DNA of 64,000 nt, taken from the NCBI RefSeq assembly GCF_002583555.1, contig NZ_BEGX01000077.1:114132-178131 (forward strand), in the 5' to 3' direction. The DNA is from Pseudonocardia sp. N23. Lineage in GTDB: Bacteria; Actinomycetota; Actinomycetes; Mycobacteriales; Pseudonocardiaceae. Both the position numbers and the translations under genes were made by a program. The notes beneath the pieces are model-generated. The model was not told where the DNA came from, searched no databases, and was given only the letters and a program-made list of their open reading frames with translations. Positions 9,580 to 17,519 of this stretch are shown piece by piece. Position 1 is the stretch's first letter; the number at the start of each line of letters is the position of its first letter.

Positions 9580-10460
9580 AGGATCCTCACCGCCGTGTCG
9601 ACGGCCTTCGCGACGTCGTCGCCGGGCGGGTACAGCAGCGACCGTCCGATGACGAGGCCCTGCACCGTCGGCAGCGCGAGGGCCTTGGCCCAGCCGGCGA
9701 CGGCGGCGTCCTGGTCGTCGGCGACCTCGCCACCGAGGATCAGCGCCGGGAGCGTGGTGGCCTCCATGGCCCGTTCCATCTCGTCGACGATCGGGACCTT
9801 CAGCCACGTGTAGGCCGACGTGGTGCCCAGCCCGGCGGCCACGGCGGTCGCCCGGACCATCGCGTCGGCGGTCAGCTCGTTGCGGACCCGGCCGCCCGCG
9901 TCGCGGTGGGAGATGAACGGTTCGATCATGGCCATCAGACCGTGCCCGGCCAGCGCGCTGACCGCACGTCCTGACGCCTCGAGCGTCGCGACGGTGCCGG
10001 GGTCGTCGGGGTCGATGCGGGTCAGCATCTTGCCGCCCTCGAACCCCGCGGCGGCGATCGCGGCGGCGTCATAGGCGGTGAAGCGGTCGTCGATCTCGAA
10101 CGCCGTGCCCGCGAGCCCGCCACGGTTCATCGAGCCGACGACGACCTTGCCCTCCAACGCCCCCAGCAGGAGCAGGTCCTCCAGGATGTCGGGGGTCCCG
10201 AGCACGCCGTTGACCCCGGGCCGCGCGAGAGCGACACAGAGCCGGTCGAGCAGGTCGGCGCGGTCGCCCATGGCGAGGGGCTTGTCGCCGGCGCGCAGCG
10301 CGCCGCGGGCGGGGTGGTCGGCGGCGATCATCATCAGCTTGCCGTGCTCGCCGAGCACCGAGGCCGGGCGGGCGCGCCGGGCGGCGGCCTCGGCGATCTG
10401 CGCCGGGCGGCGCACCCGCGTCTGCACGAGGCGCTCCAGGGTGGCTCCGGCGTCAGGCAC
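9576..10460 (-). CDS. Cgl0159-family (beta/alpha)8 aldolase-like protein
   Basis: A 294-residue class I aldolase-like TIM barrel of the family named after Corynebacterium Cgl0159. Visible blocks are LMMIAADHPARG near residue 43, GVLGTPDILEDL, VVGSMNRGGLAG, GGKMLTRIDPDDPGT and a lysine in YTWLKVPIV near residue 215 that could be the Schiff-base lysine. Within an otherwise complete iol operon lacking a recognisable iolJ, the simplest idea is that it cleaves 2-deoxy-5-keto-D-gluconate 6-phosphate into dihydroxyacetone phosphate and malonic semialdehyde. That role is inferred. GTG start, overlapping the iolC stop by 8 bases, so strongly coupled. Confidence 0.75.
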   Translation of the reverse strand: MPDAGATLERLVQTRVRRPAQIAEAAARRARPASVLGEHGKLMMIAADHPARGALRAGDKPLAMGDRADLLDRLCVALARPGVNGVLGTPDILEDLLLLGALEGKVVVGSMNRGGLAGTAFEIDDRFTAYDAAAIAAAGFEGGKMLTRIDPDDPGTVATLEASGRAVSALAGHGLMAMIEPFISHRDAGGRVRNELTADAMVRATAVAAGLGTTSAYTWLKVPIVDEMERAMEATTLPALILGGEVADDQDAAVAGWAKALALPTVQGLVIGRSLLYPPGDDVAKAVDTAVRIL

Positions 10461-11463
10461 CGACGACCTCCTCGATCTTCGTCCCCGCCAGCACCGCGTC
10501 GACCTCGTCGGTCGTCGGCATCGCGTCGGAGCAGGCCAGCCGCGAGGCGACGATCGCGCCCGCGACGTTGCAGAACCGCATCGCGTGCTCGAGCTCCCAA
10601 CCCGACAGCATCGCGTGACACAGTGCGCCACCGAACGCGTCACCGGCGCCGAGACCGTTGACGACCTCGACCGGCACCGGCGGCACCTCGACCTGGCCGG
10701 GCTCGCCACCGACCAGCAGGGGAGACCCGCCGGTCGCCGACGCGAGCACGCCGGCCGGTCCCTGCTTGACGACGGCCAGCTCGACGCCGGCGTCGTGCAG
10801 CGCGGCGGCGGCCGACCGCGGCTCGCATTGCCCGACCGCGGTGTCGCACTCGTCGAGGTTGCCGACGGCGACGCTCACGAACGGCAGCGCCTGCGCGTAC
10901 GCGGCCCGGGCCTGTTCGCGGGAGGACCAGAACATCGGCCGGTAGTCGAGATCGAACACCGAGAGCCCGCCGCCGTCCTCGGCGCGCATCCGCAGCGCGG
11001 CGAGGGTGGCCGAGCGGCTCGGCTCCTCGCACAGCCCGGTGCCCGTGACCCACAGGAGCGACGCGCCGCACACGGCGTCGCGGTCGAGCTCGTCGGCACG
11101 GATCTGCAGGTCGGGGGCCGAGGGGCGGCGGTAGAAGTAGAGCGGGAAGTCGTCGGGCGGGAAGATCTCGCAGAACGTGACGGGTGTCGGCAGGTCGTCG
11201 ACGGGCCGGACGAGCCGGTCGTCGACACCGTATCCGCGCAGTGCGTCGTGGAGGAACTCGCCGAACGGGTCGGCGCCGGTGCGGGTGTCGATCGCGACCC
11301 GTCGCCCGTGGCGGGCCGCGGCGACCGCGACGTTGGCGGCGCTGCCGCCGAGGTACTTGCCGAACGTCTCCACGTGACGCAGGGAGACGCCGATCTGGAG
11401 CGGATAGATGTCGACGCCCAGCCGGCCCATCGTCAGCACGTCGAGCGTGTCGGCGCCGGTCAT
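10453..11463 (-). CDS. iolC: 5-dehydro-2-deoxygluconokinase (PfkB family)
   Basis: Phosphorylates 2-deoxy-5-keto-D-gluconate using ATP. The 336-residue PfkB/ribokinase-fold protein has TMGRLGVDIYP near residue 11, the substrate motif GGSAANVAVAAARHG near residue 39, FDLDYRPMFW near residue 170 and the ATP-site signature NGLGAGDAFGGAL with catalytic aspartate near residue 275. LGVDIYP and DLDYRP are specific to IolC within the family. It is the promoter-proximal gene of the iol operon; the ATG faces a 157-base divergent region with a candidate operator. Confidence 0.92.
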   Translation of the reverse strand: MTGADTLDVLTMGRLGVDIYPLQIGVSLRHVETFGKYLGGSAANVAVAAARHGRRVAIDTRTGADPFGEFLHDALRGYGVDDRLVRPVDDLPTPVTFCEIFPPDDFPLYFYRRPSAPDLQIRADELDRDAVCGASLLWVTGTGLCEEPSRSATLAALRMRAEDGGGLSVFDLDYRPMFWSSREQARAAYAQALPFVSVAVGNLDECDTAVGQCEPRSAAAALHDAGVELAVVKQGPAGVLASATGGSPLLVGGEPGQVEVPPVPVEVVNGLGAGDAFGGALCHAMLSGWELEHAMRFCNVAGAIVASRLACSDAMPTTDEVDAVLAGTKIEEVVGA

Positions 11464-11534
11464 CGGGGTGGTCCCAGCTGCATCGCTGTAGGTCCTCTCC
11501 GTGCCGCCGACCGCCCGGCGGGCACAGCGACCAG

Positions 11535-11563
11535 ATTGACGCCCGCCGTACTAGCACGTCAAT
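11535..11563. promoter_or_regulatory. Candidate iol operator: 7-bp inverted repeat in the divergent iolC/regulator region
   Basis: Perfect arms ATTGACG (11535-11541) and CGTCAAT (11557-11563) with a 15-base spacer. Each arm contains a -35-like TTGACG, one per strand. On the minus strand it is followed 18 bases later by CAATCT, a possible -10 for iolC. A second small dyad, TGTC-CT-GACA (11568-11577), adjoins it. The local regulator is GntR/UTRA type; an operator overlapping promoter elements is expected for such a repressor. Binding is not shown. Confidence 0.5.
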
Positions 11564-11620
11564 ACTTTGTCCTGACATACTTACAAGCGATCGTCAGCAA
11601 CCTTCGAACGGAGCACCGGG

Positions 11621-12376
11621 GTGGAGCGCATGGCCGAGGACGTCCGCTATCCCGACGTCGTCATCGACCGGGAGAGCCCCGTGCCGCTGTACTTCCAGGT
11701 CGCGTCCCGGCTGCAGCAGCAGATCGAGAGCGGCGAGATGCCCGTCGGCAGCAGGCTCGAGAACGAGATAGAGCTGGCCGACCGGCTCGGCGTCTCCCGC
11801 CCGACCATGCGCCGCGCCATCTCCTACCTCGTCGAGCGCGGCATGCTCGTGCGCAAGCGCGGCGTCGGAACCCAGATCGTGCACCCCAAGGTCCGCCGCC
11901 CCGTCGAGCTCACGAGCCTGCACGACGACCTGCTCAAGAACGGTCAGGAGCCGCGCACCGTCGTGCGCGAGACCAAGGTCCTCGCCGCCCCCGACGACGT
12001 CGCCCAAGCCCTCGGCATCCCGTTCGGCTCCGAGGTCACCTGGATCGAACGGCTGCGCTACGCCGGCGACGAACCGTTGGCGCTCATGCACAACGCCGTC
12101 CCCGCGTCGGTGCTGGAGATCGACCCCGAGGTGCTGGAGCGGCGCGGTCTCTACGACCTGCTCCGCGCCGCCGGGCACGCGCCGCGGATGGCCAAACAGG
12201 TCGTCGGCGCCCGGACGGCGACGAGCGCCGAAGGACGGCTGCTGGGGGAGCCGCGCGGCGCCGCGATGCTGACGATGACCCGCACCGCGTGGGACGAGGC
12301 GGGCCGCGCCGTCGAGTACGGCTCACACGTCTACCGGGCGAGCCTCTACAGCTTCGAGCTGAACCTCACGACCTGA
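11621..12376 (+). CDS. GntR-family (HutC/UTRA) transcriptional regulator of the iol operon
   Basis: A 251-residue regulator with an N-terminal winged helix (VPLYFQVASRLQQQIESG near residue 20, LADRLGVSRPTMRRAISYL as recognition region near residues 50-70) and a C-terminal UTRA ligand domain (WIERLRYAGDEPLALMHNA near residue 140). Likely a repressor released by an inositol catabolite. The start is a GTG 7 bases after GGAG; an ATG three codons in is too close to its own GGAG. It diverges from iolC and would control the dyad at 11535-11563. C. glutamicum uses a GntR-type IolR for the same pathway, though that protein belongs to its own subtype. Confidence 0.85.
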   Translation: MERMAEDVRYPDVVIDRESPVPLYFQVASRLQQQIESGEMPVGSRLENEIELADRLGVSRPTMRRAISYLVERGMLVRKRGVGTQIVHPKVRRPVELTSLHDDLLKNGQEPRTVVRETKVLAAPDDVAQALGIPFGSEVTWIERLRYAGDEPLALMHNAVPASVLEIDPEVLERRGLYDLLRAAGHAPRMAKQVVGARTATSAEGRLLGEPRGAAMLTMTRTAWDEAGRAVEYGSHVYRASLYSFELNLTT

Positions 12377-12392
12377 GCCGGCTGCCGCCGGG

Positions 12393-14012
12393 TCAGGGCG
12401 TGTACCGGCCGAAGTGGTCGGGCGAGGCGAGGTTCCAGTCGCCCGCCCACCCGCGCGGCGGCTCGGCGAGCAGCTCCCCGTCCTCCAGCCAGTCGAACAG
12501 CTCCGCGTAGGAACGGGTGTCCATGTGCCCGATCCGGCGCCGCAGCTGGTGCGGCCCGAGCTCGCCGGGGCCGCGGGAGCCCATCGACCCCATCAGCCGC
12601 TGCGCCTCGGCGACGGTGGCCTGCTGGAAGCGGCGCACGCGCTCGGCCTTGTCGTCGACGTCGAGGGCCGCGGCCCGGCGCGGGTCCTGGGTGGCGACGC
12701 CCACCGGGCAGGTGTTCGTGTGGCAGCGCTGGCTCTGGATGCAGCCGGTCGCCATCATCATCGCCCGCGCCGAGTTGGTGAAGTCCGCGCCCTGGATGAG
12801 CCGTTTGACGATGTCGGAGCCGGTGGAGACCTTCCCCGACGCCCCGACCCGGACGCGTCCGCGCAGCCCGGCGCCGACGAGCGCGTTGTGCACCGTCATG
12901 AGGCCCTCGGTGAGCGGCGCGCCGACGTGGTCCTCGTACTCCGGTGGCGCGGCGCCGGTGCCGCCCTCGGACCCGTCGACGACGACGAAGTCGGGACCGG
13001 TGCCCTCGGCGACCATCGCCTTGCACAGCGCGAGGACGTCGACGCGGGACCCGACGCACAGCTTGATGCCGGTCGGCTTACCCCCCGCGAGCTCCCGCAT
13101 CCGGGCGAGGAACCGGACCAGCTCGCGCGGCGTCGTGAACACACGATGCGCCGACGGGCTCACGCACGTCACGCCCTCCGGCACGCTGCGCGCCGCCGCG
13201 ATCTCCGCAGACACCTTGGGAGCGGGCAGCACGCCGCCGAGCCCGGGCTTCGCGCCCTGGCTCAGCTTGAGCGACACGCACGTCACCGCGGGGTGCGCGG
13301 CCTTGGCAGCGAACATGTCCGGGTCGAAGTCGCCGTCGCGGGTGCGGGCACCGAAGTAGCCGCTGCCCAGCTCCCACACGAGGTCGCCGCCGTGTTCGAG
13401 GTGATGGCGCGACAGGCCGCCCTCGCCGGTGTCGTGGGCGAAGCCACCCGCGGCCGCGCCCTTGTTCAGGGCGAGGATCGCGTTGGCGGACAACGCCCCG
13501 AAGCTCATCGCCGACACGTTGAGCAATGCCATGTCGTAGGGCCGGGCGCAGTCGGGGCCCCCGATGCGCACCCGGTGCGGTTCGTCGGGCGGCGGTAGCG
13601 GGACGGTGGCGTGGAGCAGGTACTCGTAGCCGACCTCGTTGACGTCGCGCTCGGTGCCGAACGCCTTCTCCCCGGCGGTTCCCTTGGCGCGCTGGTAGAT
13701 CAGGCTGCGGGTGTCACGGTCGAACGGCCTGCCGTCGACGTTGCGCTCGACGAAGTACTGCTGGACCTCGGGCCGGATGCCCTCCAGCAGGTAGCGCAGG
13801 TGCCCGACGACGGGGTAGTTGCGCAGCACGGCGTGGCGGCGCTGGACGACGTCGTACACGGCGAGGGCGAGCAGCGCGACGAGCACGGCGGCGGCGACCC
13901 ACCAGGCGGGGTGCACGAGCAGCGCCACGACGACGGCGAGTGCGCCGAGGACCGTGAGCGTCCCGATCGTCGCGATGCGCAGCACGGCGACACGGTAGAC
14001 CGGGCCGGCCAC
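12393..14012 (-). CDS. Membrane-anchored FMN-binding glutamate-synthase-like protein
   Basis: A 539-residue protein of the GltB-like FMN-binding family that stands alone, without the glutaminase or ferredoxin-like parts of true glutamate synthase. It begins with two hydrophobic segments (about residues 10-30 and 35-55), suggesting membrane anchoring, followed by the FMN barrel: SAMSFGALSANAI, KLSQGAKPGLGG, VVVDGSEGGTGAAP, and a 3Fe-4S cysteine set C-x5-C-x4-C in CIQSQRCHTNTC near residue 420. Standalone proteins of this kind are widespread and poorly characterised. GTG start with a weak ribosome-binding site. It ends 16 bases from the convergent GntR gene and lies downstream of the MFS gene, possibly co-transcribed. 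Confidence 0.8.
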   Translation of the reverse strand: MAGPVYRVAVLRIATIGTLTVLGALAVVVALLVHPAWWVAAAVLVALLALAVYDVVQRRHAVLRNYPVVGHLRYLLEGIRPEVQQYFVERNVDGRPFDRDTRSLIYQRAKGTAGEKAFGTERDVNEVGYEYLLHATVPLPPPDEPHRVRIGGPDCARPYDMALLNVSAMSFGALSANAILALNKGAAAGGFAHDTGEGGLSRHHLEHGGDLVWELGSGYFGARTRDGDFDPDMFAAKAAHPAVTCVSLKLSQGAKPGLGGVLPAPKVSAEIAAARSVPEGVTCVSPSAHRVFTTPRELVRFLARMRELAGGKPTGIKLCVGSRVDVLALCKAMVAEGTGPDFVVVDGSEGGTGAAPPEYEDHVGAPLTEGLMTVHNALVGAGLRGRVRVGASGKVSTGSDIVKRLIQGADFTNSARAMMMATGCIQSQRCHTNTCPVGVATQDPRRAAALDVDDKAERVRRFQQATVAEAQRLMGSMGSRGPGELGPHQLRRRIGHMDTRSYAELFDWLEDGELLAEPPRGWAGDWNLASPDHFGRYTP

Positions 14013-14085
14013 GAATGCCCGCCGGCTCGCGGCCGGTCCCGGATCCGGTCGGTGGACGCACCGCGACGGCCGGTCCGGCTCCCGG

Positions 14086-15477
14086 TCACTCGGGGAGCGG
14101 GCGGCCCCTGGTCTCCGGGCAGAACGGCGCGACGACGATGCCCAGGATGTAGATGCACCCGACGACGGTCGCGGCGGTCCCGTAGCCGCCGAGCTGGGAG
14201 ATGATCCAGCCGGACAGCAGTGGGCCGAGGAACGCGATGAACCGGGCGGCGTTGAAGACGAACGCGGCGCCCGTGGCGCGCAGGTGGGTCGGGTAGAACT
14301 CCGGCAGCCAGACCGGCATCCAGGTGTACTGGCCGAGGGTGAAGAACCCGTTGATGATCAGCACGATCACGACGAGCCCGATGCTGTGGGTCCAGAGGAA
14401 CAGCACGGGGGTCATGACGAGCGACGCGGCGAAGTAGAGCAGCACCGTCGGCTTGCGCCCGAAGCGGTCCGCGAGGAAGCCGAAGGCGATGTAGCCCGCG
14501 ATCGCGCCGGCGTTGTAGATCATCCCGGCGCCGCTGGCCCAGCTCGACGCGGAGTGCCCCTGACCGGCGGCGAGGCCGGACACGTAGAGCGGCACCCAGG
14601 TGGAGATGCCCCACCAGGCGAGCGTCGTCGTCAGCGACATGAGCGACCCGAGGATGGTGAGCCGGCGCAGCTTCGGGTCGGCCATGATCTGGCGCAGCGT
14701 GAGCCGGGTGAAGGAGCGTTCGCTCTCGGTGAGCTCCGCGGCCTTGCGCGCCTTGAGGTTCTTGCGACGCTCCGAGGCGCTCGTCCAGTTCGCGGACTCC
14801 GGGACCTTGCGCCGCAGCCACAACGCGAACAGCGCAGGCAGCACCCCGATGGCGAACATGATCCGCCAGGCGTCAGGGCCGAAGGGGGCGACGAAGAACC
14901 AGACGGCGGAGGCGATGAAGAAGCCCAGACCCAGGCCGCACTGCATGAGCCCGGCCGCCTTGGCCCGTGCCTTGGCGGGCCACATCTCGGCGACGAGCGA
15001 GGTCCCGGTGCCCCACTCGGAGCCGAGGGCGAAGCCGGTGATGAAGCGCAGCACCAGGAACGACGCCCACGACCAGGACAGCGCCGACAGGCCGGTGAAC
15101 GTCGCGTACAGGACCATCGAGGTGAGAAGGGCCCGGCGGCGGCCGAAGTAGTCCGCGAAGATGCCGCCGAGGATTCCGCCCATGCCCCAGCCGAGCAGGG
15201 TGATCGCGATGGTCACGCCGGTCAGGAACGCGACCTGGCTCTGCGGGGCGCCGGGGTCGAGACGGCGCAGGACGATTCCCGCGGTGAGGATCAGCGCGTA
15301 GGTCTCGAAGCCGTCGAAGAGCCAGCCGAGGTTGGCCGCGAACAGCGACCGCCACTGCGAGCGGTCGAGGTCCTGGTACCAGCGGCGGCCCGAGCCCTCG
15401 CCGTACCCGGGGGCCGTCGCCCGAGGCGGGTCCGTGGGGGCTGTCGTGCTCGTGGTCGTGGTGGTGTCGTCCTGCAC
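14086..15477 (-). CDS. MFS transporter (sugar porter / metabolite:H+ symporter type)
   Basis: A 463-residue, 12-span carrier. A Thr-rich hydrophilic N-terminus of about 35 residues leads to WLFDGFETYAL in span 1; the loop 2-3 motif DYFGRRRALL, GSEWGTGTSLVAEMWP after span 5 and the loop 8-9 motif LADRFGRKPTVLLY are typical. The pattern fits carriers for aromatic or organic acids and polyols; the substrate is not evident. The chosen start is a GTG with GAGGAG 5 bases upstream, rather than an in-frame codon 14 residues earlier without such a site. The IclR gene and an operator-like array lie just upstream, so regulation by that IclR protein is likely. Confidence 0.83.
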   Translation of the reverse strand: MQDDTTTTTSTTAPTDPPRATAPGYGEGSGRRWYQDLDRSQWRSLFAANLGWLFDGFETYALILTAGIVLRRLDPGAPQSQVAFLTGVTIAITLLGWGMGGILGGIFADYFGRRRALLTSMVLYATFTGLSALSWSWASFLVLRFITGFALGSEWGTGTSLVAEMWPAKARAKAAGLMQCGLGLGFFIASAVWFFVAPFGPDAWRIMFAIGVLPALFALWLRRKVPESANWTSASERRKNLKARKAAELTESERSFTRLTLRQIMADPKLRRLTILGSLMSLTTTLAWWGISTWVPLYVSGLAAGQGHSASSWASGAGMIYNAGAIAGYIAFGFLADRFGRKPTVLLYFAASLVMTPVLFLWTHSIGLVVIVLIINGFFTLGQYTWMPVWLPEFYPTHLRATGAAFVFNAARFIAFLGPLLSGWIISQLGGYGTAATVVGCIYILGIVVAPFCPETRGRPLPE

Positions 15478-15554
15478 CGGTGCTCCTCTTCCGGGCGCCC
15501 GGGGGCGCGGCGGTGGCACGAGCCGTCGAGGCGTGGTGTCCGTGTGCGGCCACT

Positions 15555-15594
15555 CTGCCTGTAGGACGTGATGTCCTGTAGGCAGGACATCCTG
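15555..15594. promoter_or_regulatory. Operator-like array of TCCTG/CAGGA half-sites upstream of the MFS gene
   Basis: Two overlapping dyads. One is perfect: GATGTCCTG (15570-15578) and CAGGACATC (15583-15591), spacer 4. The other is near-perfect: TGCCTGTAGGAC (15557-15568) against GTCCTGTAGGCA (15573-15584), 10 of 12 paired. GGAC/GTCC half-sites recur about every 10 bases, so repeats face the same side of the helix. It lies about 80 bases before the MFS start, next to an IclR gene, and is a good candidate IclR binding region. Confidence 0.6.
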
Positions 15595-15688
15595 TGCAGC
15601 GCGAAACGGTAGGACCGCCGACGGGAGCCGTCAAGCGGTATCGAATCGATCACCACATATGCGGATTGGGGTGGCGAATATCTCCGAA

Positions 15689-16459
15689 TCAGCGGATCGG
15701 AAGCGCGCCACCGGTGCGTTCGGTGATGCGCACGCCGCATGCCCGGACGAGTTCGCCGGTGTTCGCGACGGTCCGCTCGTTGAGCTCGGAGGAGAACGCG
15801 AGCGAGCACAGCGCCATCGCGACGTTGCCGTTCGCGTCGAACACCGGCGCGGAGACACCGGACTGACCGAGCTCGTACTCGCGAAGGCTCACCCCGTACC
15901 CGCGCTCGCGGGTCGCGGCCAGCTCGGTGCGCAGCGCCGCGCGCCCGACCTTCGTCTCGTCGGTGAAGGCGGTCAGGCCGTGCTTGTCGATGAGCCGGTC
16001 GACCTCGTCGGGGTCGGACCAGGCGTGGAACGCCCGCATGATCGCGGGCGCGGAGAACGGGAACGTGTCACCCACCCCGACGGTCATCCGCACGCCGTGA
16101 CCGCGGTCGGCCTTCGCGACGACGGCATAGTCCGACGGCCCGTGCCTGCGCAGGGCGAACGCCAGGAAGCCGAGCCGGCGGCTCAGGTCCTCGAGCTCCT
16201 GGCGGACGATGTCGCCCACCCAGTCCGGCGCCGAACCGGCCACCGCGAGCAGGCGGGGACCGAGCCACCAGCCGCCGCGGTCGCCGCGCGAGGCGGCCCA
16301 GCCGGCGCGCTGCAGGGTGCCGAGGATGTTGTAGCAGGTGCTGCGGTTGAGGCCGAGCTCCTCGATCAACGTCCCCGTCGGGACCGGGTCGGGCCACTCC
16401 CGCGCGATCCGCTCCAGGAGCCGGACCGCATTCAGGACCGCGGGCACGTCGCTCGCCAT
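15689..16459 (-). CDS. IclR-family transcriptional regulator
   Basis: A 256-residue regulator with an N-terminal helix-turn-helix (TGTLIEELGLNRSTCYNILG near residues 28-47) and a C-terminal IclR effector domain (GFLAFALRRHG, SAPAIMRAF, and SAPVFDANGNVAMALC near residue 215). The ATG follows a purine-rich GGGGGGAG; an upstream frame extension of 32 residues has no conservation and is rejected. It lies between the MFS gene (same strand, downstream) and the divergent molybdenum hydroxylase operon, so it could control either or both. The effector is unknown. Confidence 0.85.
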   Translation of the reverse strand: MASDVPAVLNAVRLLERIAREWPDPVPTGTLIEELGLNRSTCYNILGTLQRAGWAASRGDRGGWWLGPRLLAVAGSAPDWVGDIVRQELEDLSRRLGFLAFALRRHGPSDYAVVAKADRGHGVRMTVGVGDTFPFSAPAIMRAFHAWSDPDEVDRLIDKHGLTAFTDETKVGRAALRTELAATRERGYGVSLREYELGQSGVSAPVFDANGNVAMALCSLAFSSELNERTVANTGELVRACGVRITERTGGALPIR

Positions 16460-16622
16460 GTCTCCCCCCACCGCAACTGCCGAGGTCGGACCGCAGGTGA
16501 GCGGGCCGCCGTTGCGGCACACGGTAGCGCCGAGCCCGACCGCGGCGCGCAGCATCGGTCGACGCCACGCGCCGCGTGCTAACGTCCTCCATGCGAGATA
16601 ACTAGTCCTCTCTGGTGGTCAC

Positions 16623-17519
16623 ATGAAGCTCACCTCGTCGTTCCGGGTCCCGGCACCGCCGGACCAGGTGTTCGCGCACTTCCTCGACCCCGACTCCATG
16701 CGGGTCTGCGTCCCGGGGTGCGAGGAGCTGGAGCGCCCCGACCCCGGGCACTATCGCGGCCGGCTGGTCAACGAGATCGCGCACGTCCGGTTCAGCGCCG
16801 GGTTCACCGCCGACATCACCGAGGCCGCCGAGGTCACCGACAGCGGAGACCCGGCGCAGGTGCGGGCCGTGCTGCGCGGGGAGGACCTGCGCCTCGGCAG
16901 CTCCATCAAGGTCGACGCCCGCCTCGGCGTGCGCCCTGCGGCCGGCGACGCCGCGGCGTCCGACGTGGACTGGGACCTCGAGATCACGTTGTGGGGCAAG
17001 CTCGGGCGCCTCGGCGAGTCGATCGTCGGACGCCGCAGCCGGGAGGTGGAGCGCCAGTTCGTCGAGCGCTTCACCGCGGTCTGCGCGGCCGGGCCGCCGG
17101 GTCGGGGCAACGCGGAGGTCCGGGCCCACGTGGGCGCGCCCGCCGTCTCCCGGGACGCCGCCGTCCCCGTCGCGGCCGCGGCCGTCCCCGCCCGGCCGGT
17201 CACCAGGGTCGTGCCCCGGCCCGCGGCCGCCACCACCGGCACGGCGGGTGCGGCGACCGTGGTGGCCTCGCGGCACCGGCCGGTGACCCCGGTCCCCGAG
17301 ATCGTCCCGGTCCCCGCGGCCCGTCCTCGTCCGGCGGCGCGCATCGCCGCACTGCGGGTCCGGGCCACCGACCTGGGTGCCCGGACCCGCGTCGGCGTGA
17401 CCGACGTCGGCGGCCGGGTCGCGGAGCACGCCGCGCGGTGGGTCGTCGACCGCGGGACACGGTTCCTGGAGCACCGGCGAGGCTCCGCGCCCTCCGATCA
17501 CGCGGGAGCCGCCCGATGA
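16623..17519 (+). CDS. CoxG-like SRPBCC protein with long Ala/Val/Pro-rich tail
   Basis: The first ~145 residues match the carbon-monoxide-dehydrogenase subunit G family (SRPBCC fold): MKLTSSFRVPAPPDQVF, VCVPGCEELE, YRGRLVNEIAHVRFSAGF and the C-terminal VERQFVERFTA. CoxG proteins help recruit or mature molybdenum hydroxylases at the membrane. The remaining ~150 residues are low-complexity, rich in Ala, Val, Arg and Pro, ending in an amphipathic-looking stretch; CoxG proteins of ~150-250 residues often carry a C-terminal anchor, but no clear transmembrane helix is visible here. First gene of the operon, overlapping the FAD subunit gene by 4 bases (ATGA). Confidence 0.8.
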   Translation: MKLTSSFRVPAPPDQVFAHFLDPDSMRVCVPGCEELERPDPGHYRGRLVNEIAHVRFSAGFTADITEAAEVTDSGDPAQVRAVLRGEDLRLGSSIKVDARLGVRPAAGDAAASDVDWDLEITLWGKLGRLGESIVGRRSREVERQFVERFTAVCAAGPPGRGNAEVRAHVGAPAVSRDAAVPVAAAAVPARPVTRVVPRPAAATTGTAGAATVVASRHRPVTPVPEIVPVPAARPRPAARIAALRVRATDLGARTRVGVTDVGGRVAEHAARWVVDRGTRFLEHRRGSAPSDHAGAAR

